This document shows, in pieces, positions 12,145 to 23,121 of a stretch of 64,000 nt of DNA. Under the pieces are notes generated by a model, which did no database searches, was not told the origin of the DNA, and was given only the letters and a program-made list of their open reading frames with translations. Source of the stretch: Parastagonospora avenae f. sp. tritici 18332-5 (Eukaryota; Ascomycota; Dothideomycetes; Pleosporales; Phaeosphaeriaceae). The stretch is taken from positions 186,001 through 250,000 of the forward strand of contig JAFJTR010000040.1 in assembly GCA_022559985.1 (NCBI GenBank), in the 5' to 3' direction. The number at the start of each line of letters is the position of its first letter. Position 1 is the first letter of the stretch. The position numbers and the translations under genes were made by a program.

Positions 12145-14515
12145 ATGGAGCGACGTAACAGCAGCAACGACGAGCCCGCGCGGCAGCCCGGCAATCCCGA
12201 TGTTTTCGACGACGACTACGAGATTGAGCCAGATGAGGACGACTTCATGCCCTCGGTCTCGGATGGCTTCCGACCGGCCAACGCGAGCGGAGGGCCTGGC
12301 GACAGACAGAACCACGACCGGACCGACGCAATACAACGACACACATCGACTTCAAAACCACCCCAGAACGACCTGCGGAGGGCAGCGACGCGAAATAGCA
12401 CGGCAAAGGTGCAGGATTCGATGCCACCCGATAGCCGCCCACATGGCACACACGACCACGGGCCCAGCTCCCCGTCACCCTTAGCGCATCGCGCATCCGT
12501 CAGTAGTACAGGATCATTCGCGACGACGTCAAACGGCGAGAACCCCTTCGAGACGGGCCCCAGCCATCCATATGGCATGTACCCGCAGTACACGATGGGA
12601 CGCACAGCCAGTGTGGCAACCGCCTCCACAGAACGGCAACCACATCGCTCCATGTCACTTCAACGGCCGACCCATCCGTACGCTATGTACTCGCAGAGTG
12701 GCATAGATGAGGGAATGGACGAGTCGCTGCCCGCGGAGCCCGCACATCCAACGCTGCCTCCCATTCAGACTGCCATCCCCCTCGGCTTTCCCGGTCACGG
12801 GAACGGATACCACAGGGTGCTGGGGCCTGACGGGGAGGAGCAGGACATCATTGGGCCAGATGGGCACACTGAACAGCTGCCGCCATATTCGAGATTTCCA
12901 GAGGAAGGACCGACCAAGGCATCCCTCGCAGCTGAGGCCAGCGCGTCGCGCATCATTCCTGCGCCAACTCCAGTCGATCCAGAAGATCCCTTCATGACAC
13001 CCGCTTCACCAGTATCACCTCTCAGTGCCACCTTTGCTGCACTACCCTCTGCGCCCTTGTTGCCTTCGGTCACACCCGCTCGTCTCCCGCCGCAAAGACC
13101 AGAAACACAAACTGGCAGCGCAGCAACAGTCACATCTACCTATTCCAGCCAAACACAAATTCCTGCAGAACCCACCGAGTCTTCTTCCGCATCATTGTTA
13201 ACCACGGAACAAGGCTTCTCTGAGAAAGCAGAACTCACCGAGGGCAAGGTCCCGTGGCAAAAAAAGAAAATACTGGGTAGAATACCTCTGGGCGTCTTGG
13301 TGATCGCTCTAGGGATGTTCCTGATCCTCGCAATCGCGTTAGGGGCTGCCGTTGGGACTGTCGTCACGAAGAAGCAGAACAACAAAGACAAGAATGAGTC
13401 TGGCAAACCCGAAGAACCGTAAGTACACATGAGTGCCAATTCCGATATACCAGTTTCTAATCAACCCTAGGCTGCCTCAGGTTTCTGGCTCACACGGCTC
13501 TCTCTTCGACGCGACTCCCATTCCCACTCCGTCAGGACTTGGCTCGCTCCCTACTGGCGGATTCTCATTACCTCTGGGCATACCTCAGGAAAGCAACCCA
13601 GGCTGCCTGACCCAGGCAAATCAGTATTCTGCATGGTCATGCAAACTTACCTTCGCCCCGCTCCTCATCACAGTCAACAACACAATGACCGATGACGGTC
13701 CTGTGCAGCTGGCATCAATGAGAAGTGGCAGTCAGGTGCCTGATGGCGCTATACTCTATGGCCTTCAGACTCCAGATCTCTCTTCGCAAGCCTTACAACT
13801 GGTTCTCGATTTGGACTACAAGGCCTATGGTCCAGCTTACCACTTCCAGTCTCGTTATGACAAGCTCGTCATTCTCAGGCCTGAAGAACTCAACACTTTC
13901 TCGGGCGTGTTGAAGCGCCAAGATCCGACTCTTCGCCAGAGATTTCAAGTCAAGCCCGGAGATCTTCCCTGGTATTGCTACTGGAATCAGACCTACATCG
14001 AAGGCTACATCTATGCCGAGGATAACTCCACGGCAGCCTCATTCACCTTTCCTACCGCTGCACCAAGTGGCTCACCATCCATCTCGTACGATATAGACGG
14101 ATTTTTGGCAACAGCAACCACAGGAGCTACACCATCAGTAGTAACTGTTACGGCCAGCGCAAGTAGTGCTACGATAACGCCAACCCCAAATGCACGCCGG
14201 GATGCACAGTCCGACGCTGCCGCCCCGCCACGCATGCCGCCATATCCTCGCATCGTCAAGATTGAGGAACGGCGTCTGCCGAATTCGCCCCAGCCATACT
14301 GTCAGCAAATGCTTCTTCTCGACGACGGAAAGATTGCCCCAGCTACATACGGAAGCAACGGCTTTCCCAAGAAGATTCTGTTACAAGAGAGTGATCCGAG
14401 CTATGAAGACTACTATGCAGCTCGAGCCAACGAGGGCAGCAACTCAAAGCGTCAGGATCTGCAACGGAGATTAGATCCGAGTGATTCATGCCACTGTCAG
14501 TGGATGTTCAAGTAA
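12145..14515 (+). CDS. Single-pass membrane protein of unknown function (ascomycete-conserved type)
   Basis: Exons 12145-13418 and 13471-14515 join to 772 residues. The first roughly 380 residues are low-complexity, rich in S, P, T and H. They include two similar short patches: 'HPYGMYPQYTMG', and 'HPYAMYSQSG' about 40 residues later. A strong hydrophobic segment follows at about residues 383-405 ('IPLGVLVIALGMFLILAIAL'), preceded by KKK and followed by KK. The lumenal or extracellular part has several N-x-S/T sites and a compact region with conserved-looking Cys and Trp ('NPGCLTQANQYSAWSCKL', 'DLPWYCYWNQTYIEGYIY'). I infer a type II-like topology. It resembles ascomycete proteins carried as a domain of unknown function (perhaps DUF7820, from memory). 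The intron has a CTAAT branch site and a CTAG acceptor. Confidence 0.85.
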
Positions 14516-16002
14516 TTTCTTTTCAGCAAGCGGCAGAGCATTTCTTTCAGCATTGCGATGACACGACTAGTCGATTTTCACCTTTTACATTCATCGCAGG
14601 ATCCAGCATATACCTGTACGGCGCAACCGGCGTTTTCCTTACCTTATCTCGAATTACGAATGATCCTCGGGTTTCCGGCATTATCCTTTTCCTCTGGTCA
14701 TAGCATGCCATCACATGGCTCTCGTTCTTGTATTTTCCTTGCTTGTTTGGGACGATTGAGTATACTCTACGGAGATACCAGGGCGCATTCGAAAGCCACG
14801 ATAGCTTGATATCTTGTATATATTGACGGGAAGGGGATTTGTACCTAGCAAGGTTCAAAGTTATGCGCGAGTCGCTAATGTGCGATGGGAGTGGATATGA
14901 GAGATTAGATGGAAGATATACTAGGTAGATGGAAACGCATTAGTATTGCATAGTGTCAACACCTGGTTCCACAATGGCTTAGTATTGCAGACAGTTTACA
15001 CTGATCGATTTGACAGTGTAAGGCTGGACTGGCCAGAGCTAGCACGACCCATTGTTTGGTAAGAAACCAAAGCAGCAACACAAGTGCCGCCTCGTCTCAT
15101 ATTGCCTGCAGCTTGCGATAGCCACTCACGGGTCGAAGCAGCGCTACAAGCGGCTTGATAAAGGCACAGTGAATAATTGGTTGACATGCAAGCCCTCCGT
15201 GTTGGCAGTCGACCAAATGCGACCTGCATTGGGCACATAAACTTTGTGGTGATTGGGCAGCTCCCTCGAGGTATTTTCCATCAGCAGGCCTGGAGTCTCG
15301 ATACCCCTCGTCTTCTAGACGTCCAGCCTTGAACGCTCTCACATAGCACCTCTTCTCGGCTCTCCCGCCTCCCCAAGCAACTACTTTATTACATCGCTTG
15401 ATGCTTGAGCACAATTTAAGATGATTCCACACGCTCAGGGGCATACTCAGCAGCCTTGCGCGCGTCGTCAGCTCAACGATGCCGTTTCCTTCCTTGAGTT
15501 GCAAGAAGCAGAAAACTGCGCATCTCGCGGAACTTGATCACCACGATTCTGACCTCAGTCCTGGATCTATATCCACGTGTCCTCAATCCATACCGCAGTC
15601 GCAGAATGTGCCAAATACCGGTGTCACTCTGCCAGGAACGGACATAACAAATCCCCTTGGAATCACCAAGCTACACAACTGTGACTCCGCACATGTCGAT
15701 GTTGATTTTACTCACGGGCTCACCAGCAAGTCTTACGACACATGGCTACATAAGGCCACGAACACACACTAGCCTAGTCAATTATTGCAAAAGGACGTAG
15801 CTGGTCTGCGGATACTTACCTTCGGATACGATGCCGACGTGGCAAGCTTTTGGGGAGGAGCTTCAGAGAATAGGTTGCTTGAACATGCAGAAACCTAGTG
15901 GGGCAATTGACTGGCCACCGGGAGGAAATTGATACGGTTCGAATCTAACTTTGATAGCCGCATATCAGCGTCTAATTGTTTACACATTTCTCTTTTTTTA
16001 CC
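14516..16002. other. Gene-free stretch, 3' of the membrane-protein gene
   Basis: About 1.5 kb. The longest reading frames (for example 15479-15772, + strand, 97 residues) have no recognisable motif. A strong-looking 3' splice signal (TCTAAT, a long pyrimidine tract, TTTCTAG) lies just before 16011. That hints that the doubtful gene beginning nearby may have an upstream exon here. Confidence 0.4.
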
Positions 16003-16674
16003 ATGTTTCTAGGCTTCTCACAGTTATATCTCTCTGTTCTCGTGAGCACGTTGAAGATACCTTCATTCGCACCTGCAGACTTTCCACTTAGCACAAAAGA
16101 GAACGACGGGGTATGTTAGATTGACATCAGACCTTACAGTGTATTCCTAATGCTTTTTCATCAGACAAATGTTGGGCGATACGATGTACGCCAGACTATC
16201 GCGATAGTTCAGGACGTGAATCAACCTGGATTGAACAGGTAAAAGATCTAGTTCTATCTCAACAGCTCGAAACATTTAACCCAAGGCCACAAAAGTTGGT
16301 GATACATAGGTTAGCTGACCACAGTCGATGGTGGGAAGTACCACCTCACCGTCAATACTGTCATCAGCGGTGCTGGTGAAGAGGGACATAAGGTCAATGG
16401 CATGCTCGGTGTCGAAGATCTATCAGACTTTTCCGTCACGGAGAGGAACGAGAGGACGGGTAACCTCTACTTCAACAAATTTGAGCTCATGTTTTCAACG
16501 AGGAATGCGTCACTACGGGTGACGAAATTTGCGAGAGATGCGCTTCTTCATCCAATAGCCAATTATCCGGGGGTGCTGAATGTCTCGGAAGCATACGCTC
16601 AGGGCCAGGGGATATGGGAAGGAGAACCGGTAGAGATTTTCGGCCACGTGGAGCAGATATCAACTTTGGCGTAG
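16003..16674 (+). CDS. Doubtful small protein gene; exon phases do not join
   Basis: Three stretches look coding. 16003-16110 is hydrophobic at its start, like a weak signal peptide. 16165-16238 encodes 'TNVGRYDVRQTIAIVQDVNQ'. 16325-16674 encodes a 116-residue tail including 'GKYHLTVNTVISGAGEEG'. The first junction (GT at 16111, AG ending 16164) keeps frame. The second pair (donor at 16239, acceptor ending 16324) is well formed but puts the last exon out of frame by one base. A later acceptor ending at 16367 restores frame but drops 15 plausible residues. Either the model is wrong or the gene carries a small frameshift. No family was recognised. Confidence 0.25.
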
Positions 16675-16829
16675 AAGCTGAGTTACGGATACCCTTTGCA
16701 GAGTCTCAGGTGTTGACCACCACCATGTGTCACAGGCCGAAAACTGGTTAATGTTGGATCGCCGAAGTCAATGAAACATGCTTAAAATGATAGACAATAC
16801 ACTCCAAGCTCCGCACTCATGTCAGATTT

Positions 16830-17836
16830 CTACCAGTTCATCTCCTGCCCATTGTACTACAGAAACCGCCCAGAGCTTTCCATATCCATGCCTTCCATAA
16901 TCCTCACCATACCTTGTACGGATTCAACGAGATCGACATCCCCTTTCCTGCCGGGAAGATCTGTCGGCACACGACCAGGATGCACCGCGACAATAGCGAC
17001 GTTCGTTTTAGTAGCCTTGAAATCGGCTGCCAAACTTGCTGTCTGCATGTTGAGCGACGCCTTCGCCATTCGGTAGCTCATTCATCCCACATCCGTGTCT
17101 GTGGAACGTCAGGCGAGGACTTAATTGGCGTTAATGGACGTACCATTGATGGGAGCGAGGTCTGAGGAGATGTTGATGATTTTCCCCGGAGAGCCTGCAG
17201 AGAGGAGGGGAGCGAAATGCTTCGTCGCGAGGAATGGTCCCTGTTCCCTACTGTGAGAGGAGACAACGGTTTAGTAATTCAGTTCCTACCACTGCCATGA
17301 TCTTGAATTTCGTCAGGATCGTGTCTTGTGTTTCTTCCTCCCAGAATCTCGGGGCCGTGCCTACACCCAATAATGGCTTAGTACATGATATGAACAGGTC
17401 GTGGGTGTCGGACCTCACCTCCACAGTTGATGAGCACGTCGAGCTTACCAGATATCTCGATCGCATTCGAAGCTGTGATGATGCTTTGCTTGTCCAGGTA
17501 ATCAACTTCAAGGACTTTCACACCAAGGCTGTGCAGCTGCGAATAAGTTAGTCACGCGCCACGTTTCGTGCGCAAAGTTCAAACGCACAACCTCTGCGGT
17601 TGGAGCTTGATTGCTTTGTGGTCGAATTGTGCCTCATACTGTATACTGCTACTCTACAAGAGTGCGGACGAGTCGTAGTCCGATACCTCTGCTGGCACCT
17701 AGATTCGCGTCAGCATGATGCATCGAGCTCGCGGTCCTGAAAGCTCCACAGACATACCTATGACGAGGACGCTTTTCCCTAGTCCTTTTATCTTGCGAAG
17801 TTGCTTTGTCTGTTCCGTATGATTCTGTGCGCTCAA
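16830..17836 (-). pseudogene. Short-chain dehydrogenase/reductase (SDR) pseudogene
   Basis: Pieces of a classical SDR are readable in order: Rossmann motif 'VLVIGASRGIGLRLVRTLVE', a mid-region 'KLDVLINCGG', 'GPFLATKHFAPLLSAGSPGK', 'IINISSDLAPING', catalytic Tyr/Lys in 'MSYRMAKASLNMQTASLAAD', and 'VHPGRVPTDLPGRKGDVDL'. The introns are still recognisable. The frame is broken by TAG (17649-17651), by TGA (17634-17636) 15 nt later, and by TAG at 16857-16859, just before the expected C-terminus ('YNGQEMNW'). The expected start codon position (17834-17836) reads TTG. The two TAGs are what CAG would give after C-to-T change. Function has been lost unless unusual splicing skips the stops. Confidence 0.75.
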
Positions 17837-18291
17837 AGTCGTAATCAGCTAGGCCAGTTGTGCAGGCAAAATTGAGTTGTGAAGTAAGTAGACCATGGTA
17901 CTAGTCGATGGATACAAACCATGGCATCGACATTTGGGGTGATCGTGCAAACGGCAGAGCATACAAACGGTACGAGGATCAATGCGCTGTTTGTAACACT
18001 AGCCAACAACGTCTATGCTTCGGGCTGTGCGATTTGTTGGAGGTACCTTGTCGAATGACGGCTCGAGAACATGTAGAATATAGAACGGCTTATTATTCTA
18101 TAGATTTGGCCCATTGTAGAGATATGATAACAGCCCAGCCAGAGTAATCCAAAAATTACGGAGACACTCTTTCTTGACACTCTAGCACTGCAGCTCCCTC
18201 TACTCGCATAGGTCTTGTTTCAACAGGTCCTCTTCGTCACGCTTCACGGTCCCAGTTACTCGCCGCTGACAAGTCGATATGAAGGTATAGA
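17837..18291. other. Intergenic stretch, nothing recognised
   Basis: About 450 bp between the SDR pseudogene and the cysteine-rich protein gene. An ORF at 17908-18147 (+) has no motif and ordinary composition for noncoding DNA. Confidence 0.4.
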
Positions 18292-18576
18292 CTAGCACAG
18301 CCTCTGAAAACCAGATATTAGCTCGCGATCAAACACACTCAAAGAAGCCCAAGTACAACGTACCAATCCAGGGTTGCAAACCGCGCAATTCCGGCCCGGG
18401 CAGCACGACGGCCCGCGATACTCTCCACCAACATTGCAACAATGCCCACAGGTGCGGCCTTGAGGGTTTCGCGCGTCCAGAGCGCTCTCTTCATAAGATA
18501 CTTGGCCGGCTTCGAATGTAGGCGAAGCAGCCGCCAGCCCGACGAGCAGGACGGAGACGATGGAGTAGAAACGCAT
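18292..18576 (-). CDS. Small cysteine-rich secreted protein (effector-like), unknown function
   Basis: Exons on the minus strand: 18364-18576 and 18292-18303, giving 74 residues. The N-terminus is a clear signal peptide (about residues 1-18, 'MRFYSIVSVLLVGLAAAS'). The mature part has eight cysteines, an even number, in the order C-x2-CC-x10-CC-x4-C-x2-C and a last residue Cys. The two adjacent CC pairs suggest a disulfide-knotted fold. The intron (18304-18363) is exactly 60 nt with no in-frame stop. If retained, it yields a 94-residue form with one more cysteine and the same C-terminal tripeptide. I do not recognise a family. It is typical of secreted fungal proteins at host or microbe interfaces, but function is unknown. 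It lies beside a decayed SDR gene in a gene-poor stretch. Confidence 0.75.
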   Translation of the reverse strand: MRFYSIVSVLLVGLAAASPTFEAGQVSYEESALDARNPQGRTCGHCCNVGGEYRGPSCCPGRNCAVCNPGLVRCTWASLSVFDRELISGFQRLC

Positions 18577-19903
18577 GATTGCGAGGCAAGTTATAAACGA
18601 ATGTCTGAAAGAAAGGTAAATTTGGTGTTTCGAAGGAAATGAATATGTGGAGGTAGAGACTGACGATGTTGATGTTGAATTTCCAACACGACTTCAGCAA
18701 CTTTATTTGTACTCTGTTCTTGACCCAAGACCATAGAGACCGAACATGCCACCGTCGCACTGATCAGACGCATCTAATGTAATGAGTACTTTCTCACGAT
18801 CAGCACTACAACCCCTGCTCGGCTCGTGTGGCGCGCGGGCAGGGTTGGGACTTGTGGTAAAGGCCACACGCAGACTCGAGCTACGTTCCCGAGCTACGTT
18901 CCCGAGCTGGGGGATGATTGCGCAAGCAATCATGAATGGTGCCGCCGTTGGTATGTATATACATTCTGGACCGGGGTGGTAGTGCGTTGCGATTGAAGAA
19001 CGTGGGATACCCAAACAAAGCACATGTCGAGCTTGAAGCTTTCATGGCAACGACGCCGTGTACCGAAACCTCGTACACTGCTTCATTTTTTCAATGCATC
19101 GCATGATGTTATGCTGTCCAGGGCAGGTCCAAACATACAGGTGCATCGCCACAGTTGCCCCATCCGACGAGGCTGTTGTTCAACACAAGGAAGGACCGGC
19201 TCGTCACTTCCCCAGAATTAGGCCAGCATACCAGAGCACGCCCAGTCGGCGCGGACAAATGTCAGCCAGACATACAGTCCTTGGCTAATTAAGGGTCGAG
19301 ATGAGACAGATGTCATGCAGCAGATGTGGTCCAGACGCCATCATACTTGGAGCACATCGTTGTTTCATGCTAGCTCAACTCACCACATCAATGATGATGG
19401 CCGTTGAGATCGCGCTTGTGTCTGCGGGCTGATCCGAACCCTTCGTTAGCAGCATCCTCCCTTCCAACGTTCTCCTTGCCCTTCATTCAGGGCTCACGAA
19501 TCCAGGCACGACGTGGTTAGTGCTTACCTCTGGCCAACCGGAAAATTTCCGAGATCTCGACGCACTGCCTTGGCAAGGCTGTCAGGTTCGCTTACACTTG
19601 CCAGAAACAAGAGTTGTCATATAGCAATCTTTCATTTGCAGTGTTGCGGTATCTTGTTTGGCGTTGTGGTGCTGCTTCGAGACCGCGCGTCGAATTGTCA
19701 CGATAGTGGCCGTGCAAACTGTGAATGGGTGATGGGGTAGACAATCGATTTGTCAAGTCACGAAGACCCTACGATGATCGAAGACACTGTCGTGACAATC
19801 AGATTGAACTACTACAAAACATCCCAAAGTGGATGCATGCGATGCGATCCCCATCTTTACACCTCATGAACGCCTATGTATGCAACCCTCCCTTCTACGC
19901 GTC
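18577..19903. other. Gene-free stretch with a short 13-bp tandem duplication
   Basis: About 1.3 kb without a credible gene. A 13-bp unit (CGAGCTACGTTCC) is repeated about two and a half times at roughly 18877-18908. The longer ORFs on both strands show no motif. Confidence 0.45.
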
Positions 19904-22649
19904 TTACAGCGCATCCCCCGCACGATTCAAAATATCCGCCGTCATCTTGATCGCCTTGGCCGCGAGGGTCCAATCCTTCTTCTCCACGGCGTCCCTGATG
20001 AACGGATACACGGAGCTCTCGAGCCCGTTTTCCGCGTCAGGTGCGAAGATGGCGTGTTTGAATTGTGTGCGGCCGGGTAACTATTCGTTCATTAGCATCG
20101 AGGTTCGTATCTGCGAAAGTGGGATTGGATGAGGTACTCACGCCATGTTCCCCTTTATCATCCTTCCCCGTTGCCAAATCCAACAGATTACTCTCAAACC
20201 GCGCAATCTGACTATTATGCGTGATCCGCTGCATCGTAACACTTTGCGTCTCAAACCCGCCCGTCGCATACACCTGGTTATACCAATAACTCTCCCACTT
20301 GTGAAAGTCGTCTGCTTTCTTCTTCAGCCCCGTCAGCGAGTCGACGAGCGGCTGGAAAATTTCAATATCGTAGCCAGCAACGGCCTGTGCTTCTGTCCAG
20401 TCGAGCAGCTTCTGGCCTTCTTCTTGCAGGTGATGCGCGTAGTGGTCGATTTTCAGCGGCATGATGGGGTCCTGGGCGATTTCGAGGATGAGCAGGACCC
20501 AGATTTGCGCGAGGAGCGTGTGGTAGGACCAGCCTGGGTCGATGTATTTGGCCATCCATGAGTAGGTTTCGTAGCAGGAGCCGGATAGTGGGTTGGAGGA
20601 TGGGGAGTTTGAGGGAGAGTCGGAGAAGCCGAATTCGATCGATGATGTGCCAGTGATGTACTGGAAGGGTGCGGTGTCGCTGCCAGCACCGAGGTTGCCA
20701 ATTTCGCTGCTCTTAGTTTCCCAAAGCTCTTTCAGTGTCTTGTTTTCGCGCGGGTCGGTCAGGCGGTCGATGACGCGGCCCCAGGCGTGCTGGAAGATGG
20801 GAGAGCCCTTGGCCCAGAGCTGCTCGCCAGTGATTCCAACGTCGACGTTGAGGTAGGCGATGGCGTTTTCGCGGAGAGCATCGACATTCGCCTCGACGTG
20901 CTCGGTGGAGCCGATCTTATTGTACTCTCCGGCGTCCCAAGACGCGAATTCAATCGTACGGAGGGGGCGCCATCCTTGGGCGCGAAGCTCACCCAGTACA
21001 CGTGCGACTTCGAGCATGACAGCCGTGCCAGAACCAGGATCTGCTGCGCCAAAGCACCACGAATCGCGGTGATTACCAACAATAATCTTTCGTGCTCCGT
21101 CTTCCATGCCTCTGAAGGTGCCGAAAATGTTCGTAACAAGCTGCTGAGGTGCCTCGTCCGGGAAGTTTTGCAAGTTGACCTTTGGAGCAGTATCAGGATG
21201 GCCGGAGAACCACTCATCGCCAACATCTGGCACGCCGCCACGCCACTCGGATGGCAGCTTCTCGCCAGAACCCTTCAACGACTGCAGCAGCTTCTGCGCG
21301 TCTTTCCATGAAAGCGGTAAACTCGGAATCTTCGGTAACGCAGGGTTGTCCTGCTGTAAGACGCGCTCGACCTTTTTGACGCTCGCTTTTCCAGGAGTTG
21401 TGACATCGCCCATGATCATGTTCGTTTGCGCGACCGAGCCCCGCTGAACACTCTCGCCAGGCCTCCACTTGCCATCCGGCCACGGATTGCCCTTTTTGAA
21501 ACCATCGTCTGCAGGATCCGAGTAGACGAGTACACCGACACATCCAGAATTCTGCGCAGCCTTGACTTTCATCGCGAGATCCGGCTGTGTTCCATAAGTT
21601 CGACATAGCACGACCGCGCCTTGTACATCGATGCCACTGTCCCATAACCTCTTGAAATCCTTCTTGTCGCAGTAGTTGACGTATATGAGCGGCCCGGTAA
21701 CATTTCCAGATGCCGACATTCCATGGTACGCAGGCGTCTGCGCCTTCGGCGGATTGAACACAGGCGGCTCTTCGAGTTTCGCTTCCCAGCGCTTCTCCGG
21801 CGGATCCACGATAGCGACTTTTCGGCCATCTGGCTTCGCATAGTTCATGTATGCCCAGTACTCGTCGTGCGTGTATGTGTCCATGTGCGCGTCCTTGAAC
21901 TTGCCCTCGATCCACTGGCCCAGCACGTAGCTCCCCTCGGTCCCGCCCACGTGGTCGTAGCTCGTGATGTACTCGAGACTCTTCTCTATGCGCCAGCCCT
22001 CGACGCTTGACAGCGCCGTCCCTCGCACCCATTCCGGATTGAACTGCGCGCCGAACCCGCCGCCCATGGGCACCACCTCGCTCACCACGAGCAAGTACAC
22101 CAGCGAGATGATCAGTATCAGACCGCATAGCCGTGCTATCACGGACCAGCCGGGCCTGTATTCTTCCGGCATGGTCGGTATGCGCTGCGTGAACCAGGTC
22201 CAGTCCGGGCGCCACTTGTCGGGCCATCGTATGCGCGGGAGATTGAAGCTCGAGAAGGAATTGGTGATGCTGTAGAAGCGTTTTGAGAATCTCGAGCTGG
22301 AGCGATTGCGGCGAGCGCGTCCTTCTTCGACAGATTCAGGGTCCAAGATCTCCATCTCTTCCATAGTCTGCCTCAAGTCCTCATCCTGGCTCTCGCGCAC
22401 CGGACTCCCGAGCTCCGAGTCCCCGTCGTCCACCGACTGCACTGAGGGCGCCTGGTAGTATCCATGGCGTCGTCGCTGGTCGGACTGGATATGCGTGTCG
22501 GGGCCCAGGAGGCCCTGCCGCTCGGCGTCGTCGCTGACTTCGTTGGGACCGAGGCGCGCGGAGGCATGGCGAGACGACGTCGCCTCTTCATATGTGGGAA
22601 TCGGTGGCGGTGTGGGCGGGCGCTCGTAGCGGTGTTTCTCGTCGGACAT
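19904..22649 (-). CDS. M28B-family (PSMA/transferrin-receptor-like) membrane protein, probably catalytically dead
   Basis: Exons on the minus strand: 20142-22649 and 19904-20080, giving 894 residues. The order matches glutamate carboxypeptidase II and yeast Vps70/Tre proteins. There is a cytosolic disordered N-terminus with a PPTPPPIPTYEEA motif (a possible PY-type site), one membrane helix at about residues 168-193, then a PA domain ('GAVVLCRTYG', 'GVLVYSDPADDGF'). The M28 fold has 'GNHRDSWCFGAADPGSGTA', and a helical dimerisation domain closes the protein ('RHVIYAP'-like 'KHAIFAPDAENG'). Against human GCPII, metal ligands H527, D537, E575 and D603 are present. The catalytic base position is Gly574 (GGA; GAA would give Glu) and the last zinc ligand position is Gly690. 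The family includes non-peptidase members such as transferrin receptor. I infer a scaffold, adaptor or receptor role rather than hydrolysis. Confidence 0.85.
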
Positions 22650-23121
22650 GGCGGGTTATGGTGGCACGCAGGTCCCCGTATCGTGGGACGCTGCACCAGG
22701 CGGGTGCACTGCTAACTGTTGTAGGGGGGCGGCGACCAATCGTCCGGAAGGTGGTGGGATTAGGTATGCGACCGTATGCGCGTATACATGGCGGAATGGC
22801 AGTGGTAGGGAGCGACTACAGTATAAAATAATAGAAATAGAAAAAGAGAAGCGTCTTGGAAGGGAGAGGATGCGTGCGCGGCACTGCGGCACTTGGGGTC
22901 GAGTATGGTGGTCGTGTCTGGACATAGCGGCGCACCACCGAAGACCGCCGAGCTCGTTTCTGGCTTGGAACCTTGAAACATTGCAACAACTCTCGACATG
23001 AATTTTCGTGCAGCAATTGTTTGAGCATGCAAGTCGTCACGTGTAGTATTGCGGCACGCGACACTGTTTAGGCGAATGTGAGGTATTCTCAGGGTCAATT
23101 GATCGGTTCCAGCCAAGACAT
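22650..23121. promoter_or_regulatory. Upstream region of the M28B gene
   Basis: About 470 bp between the M28B start and the stop codon of the SDR gene (both on the minus strand). It holds the M28B promoter and the SDR 3' UTR. I see no gene. Confidence 0.4.

Noticed and set aside
15931..15965. GGTTCGAATC word resembling a tRNA B box
   Set aside because: No A box, acceptor stem or anticodon arm can be folded around it.
20787..22275. Long plus-strand ORFs over the M28B gene (for example 174 residues at 20787-21311)
   Set aside because: They are antisense or alternate-frame shadows of a gene whose domains are clear on the minus strand.
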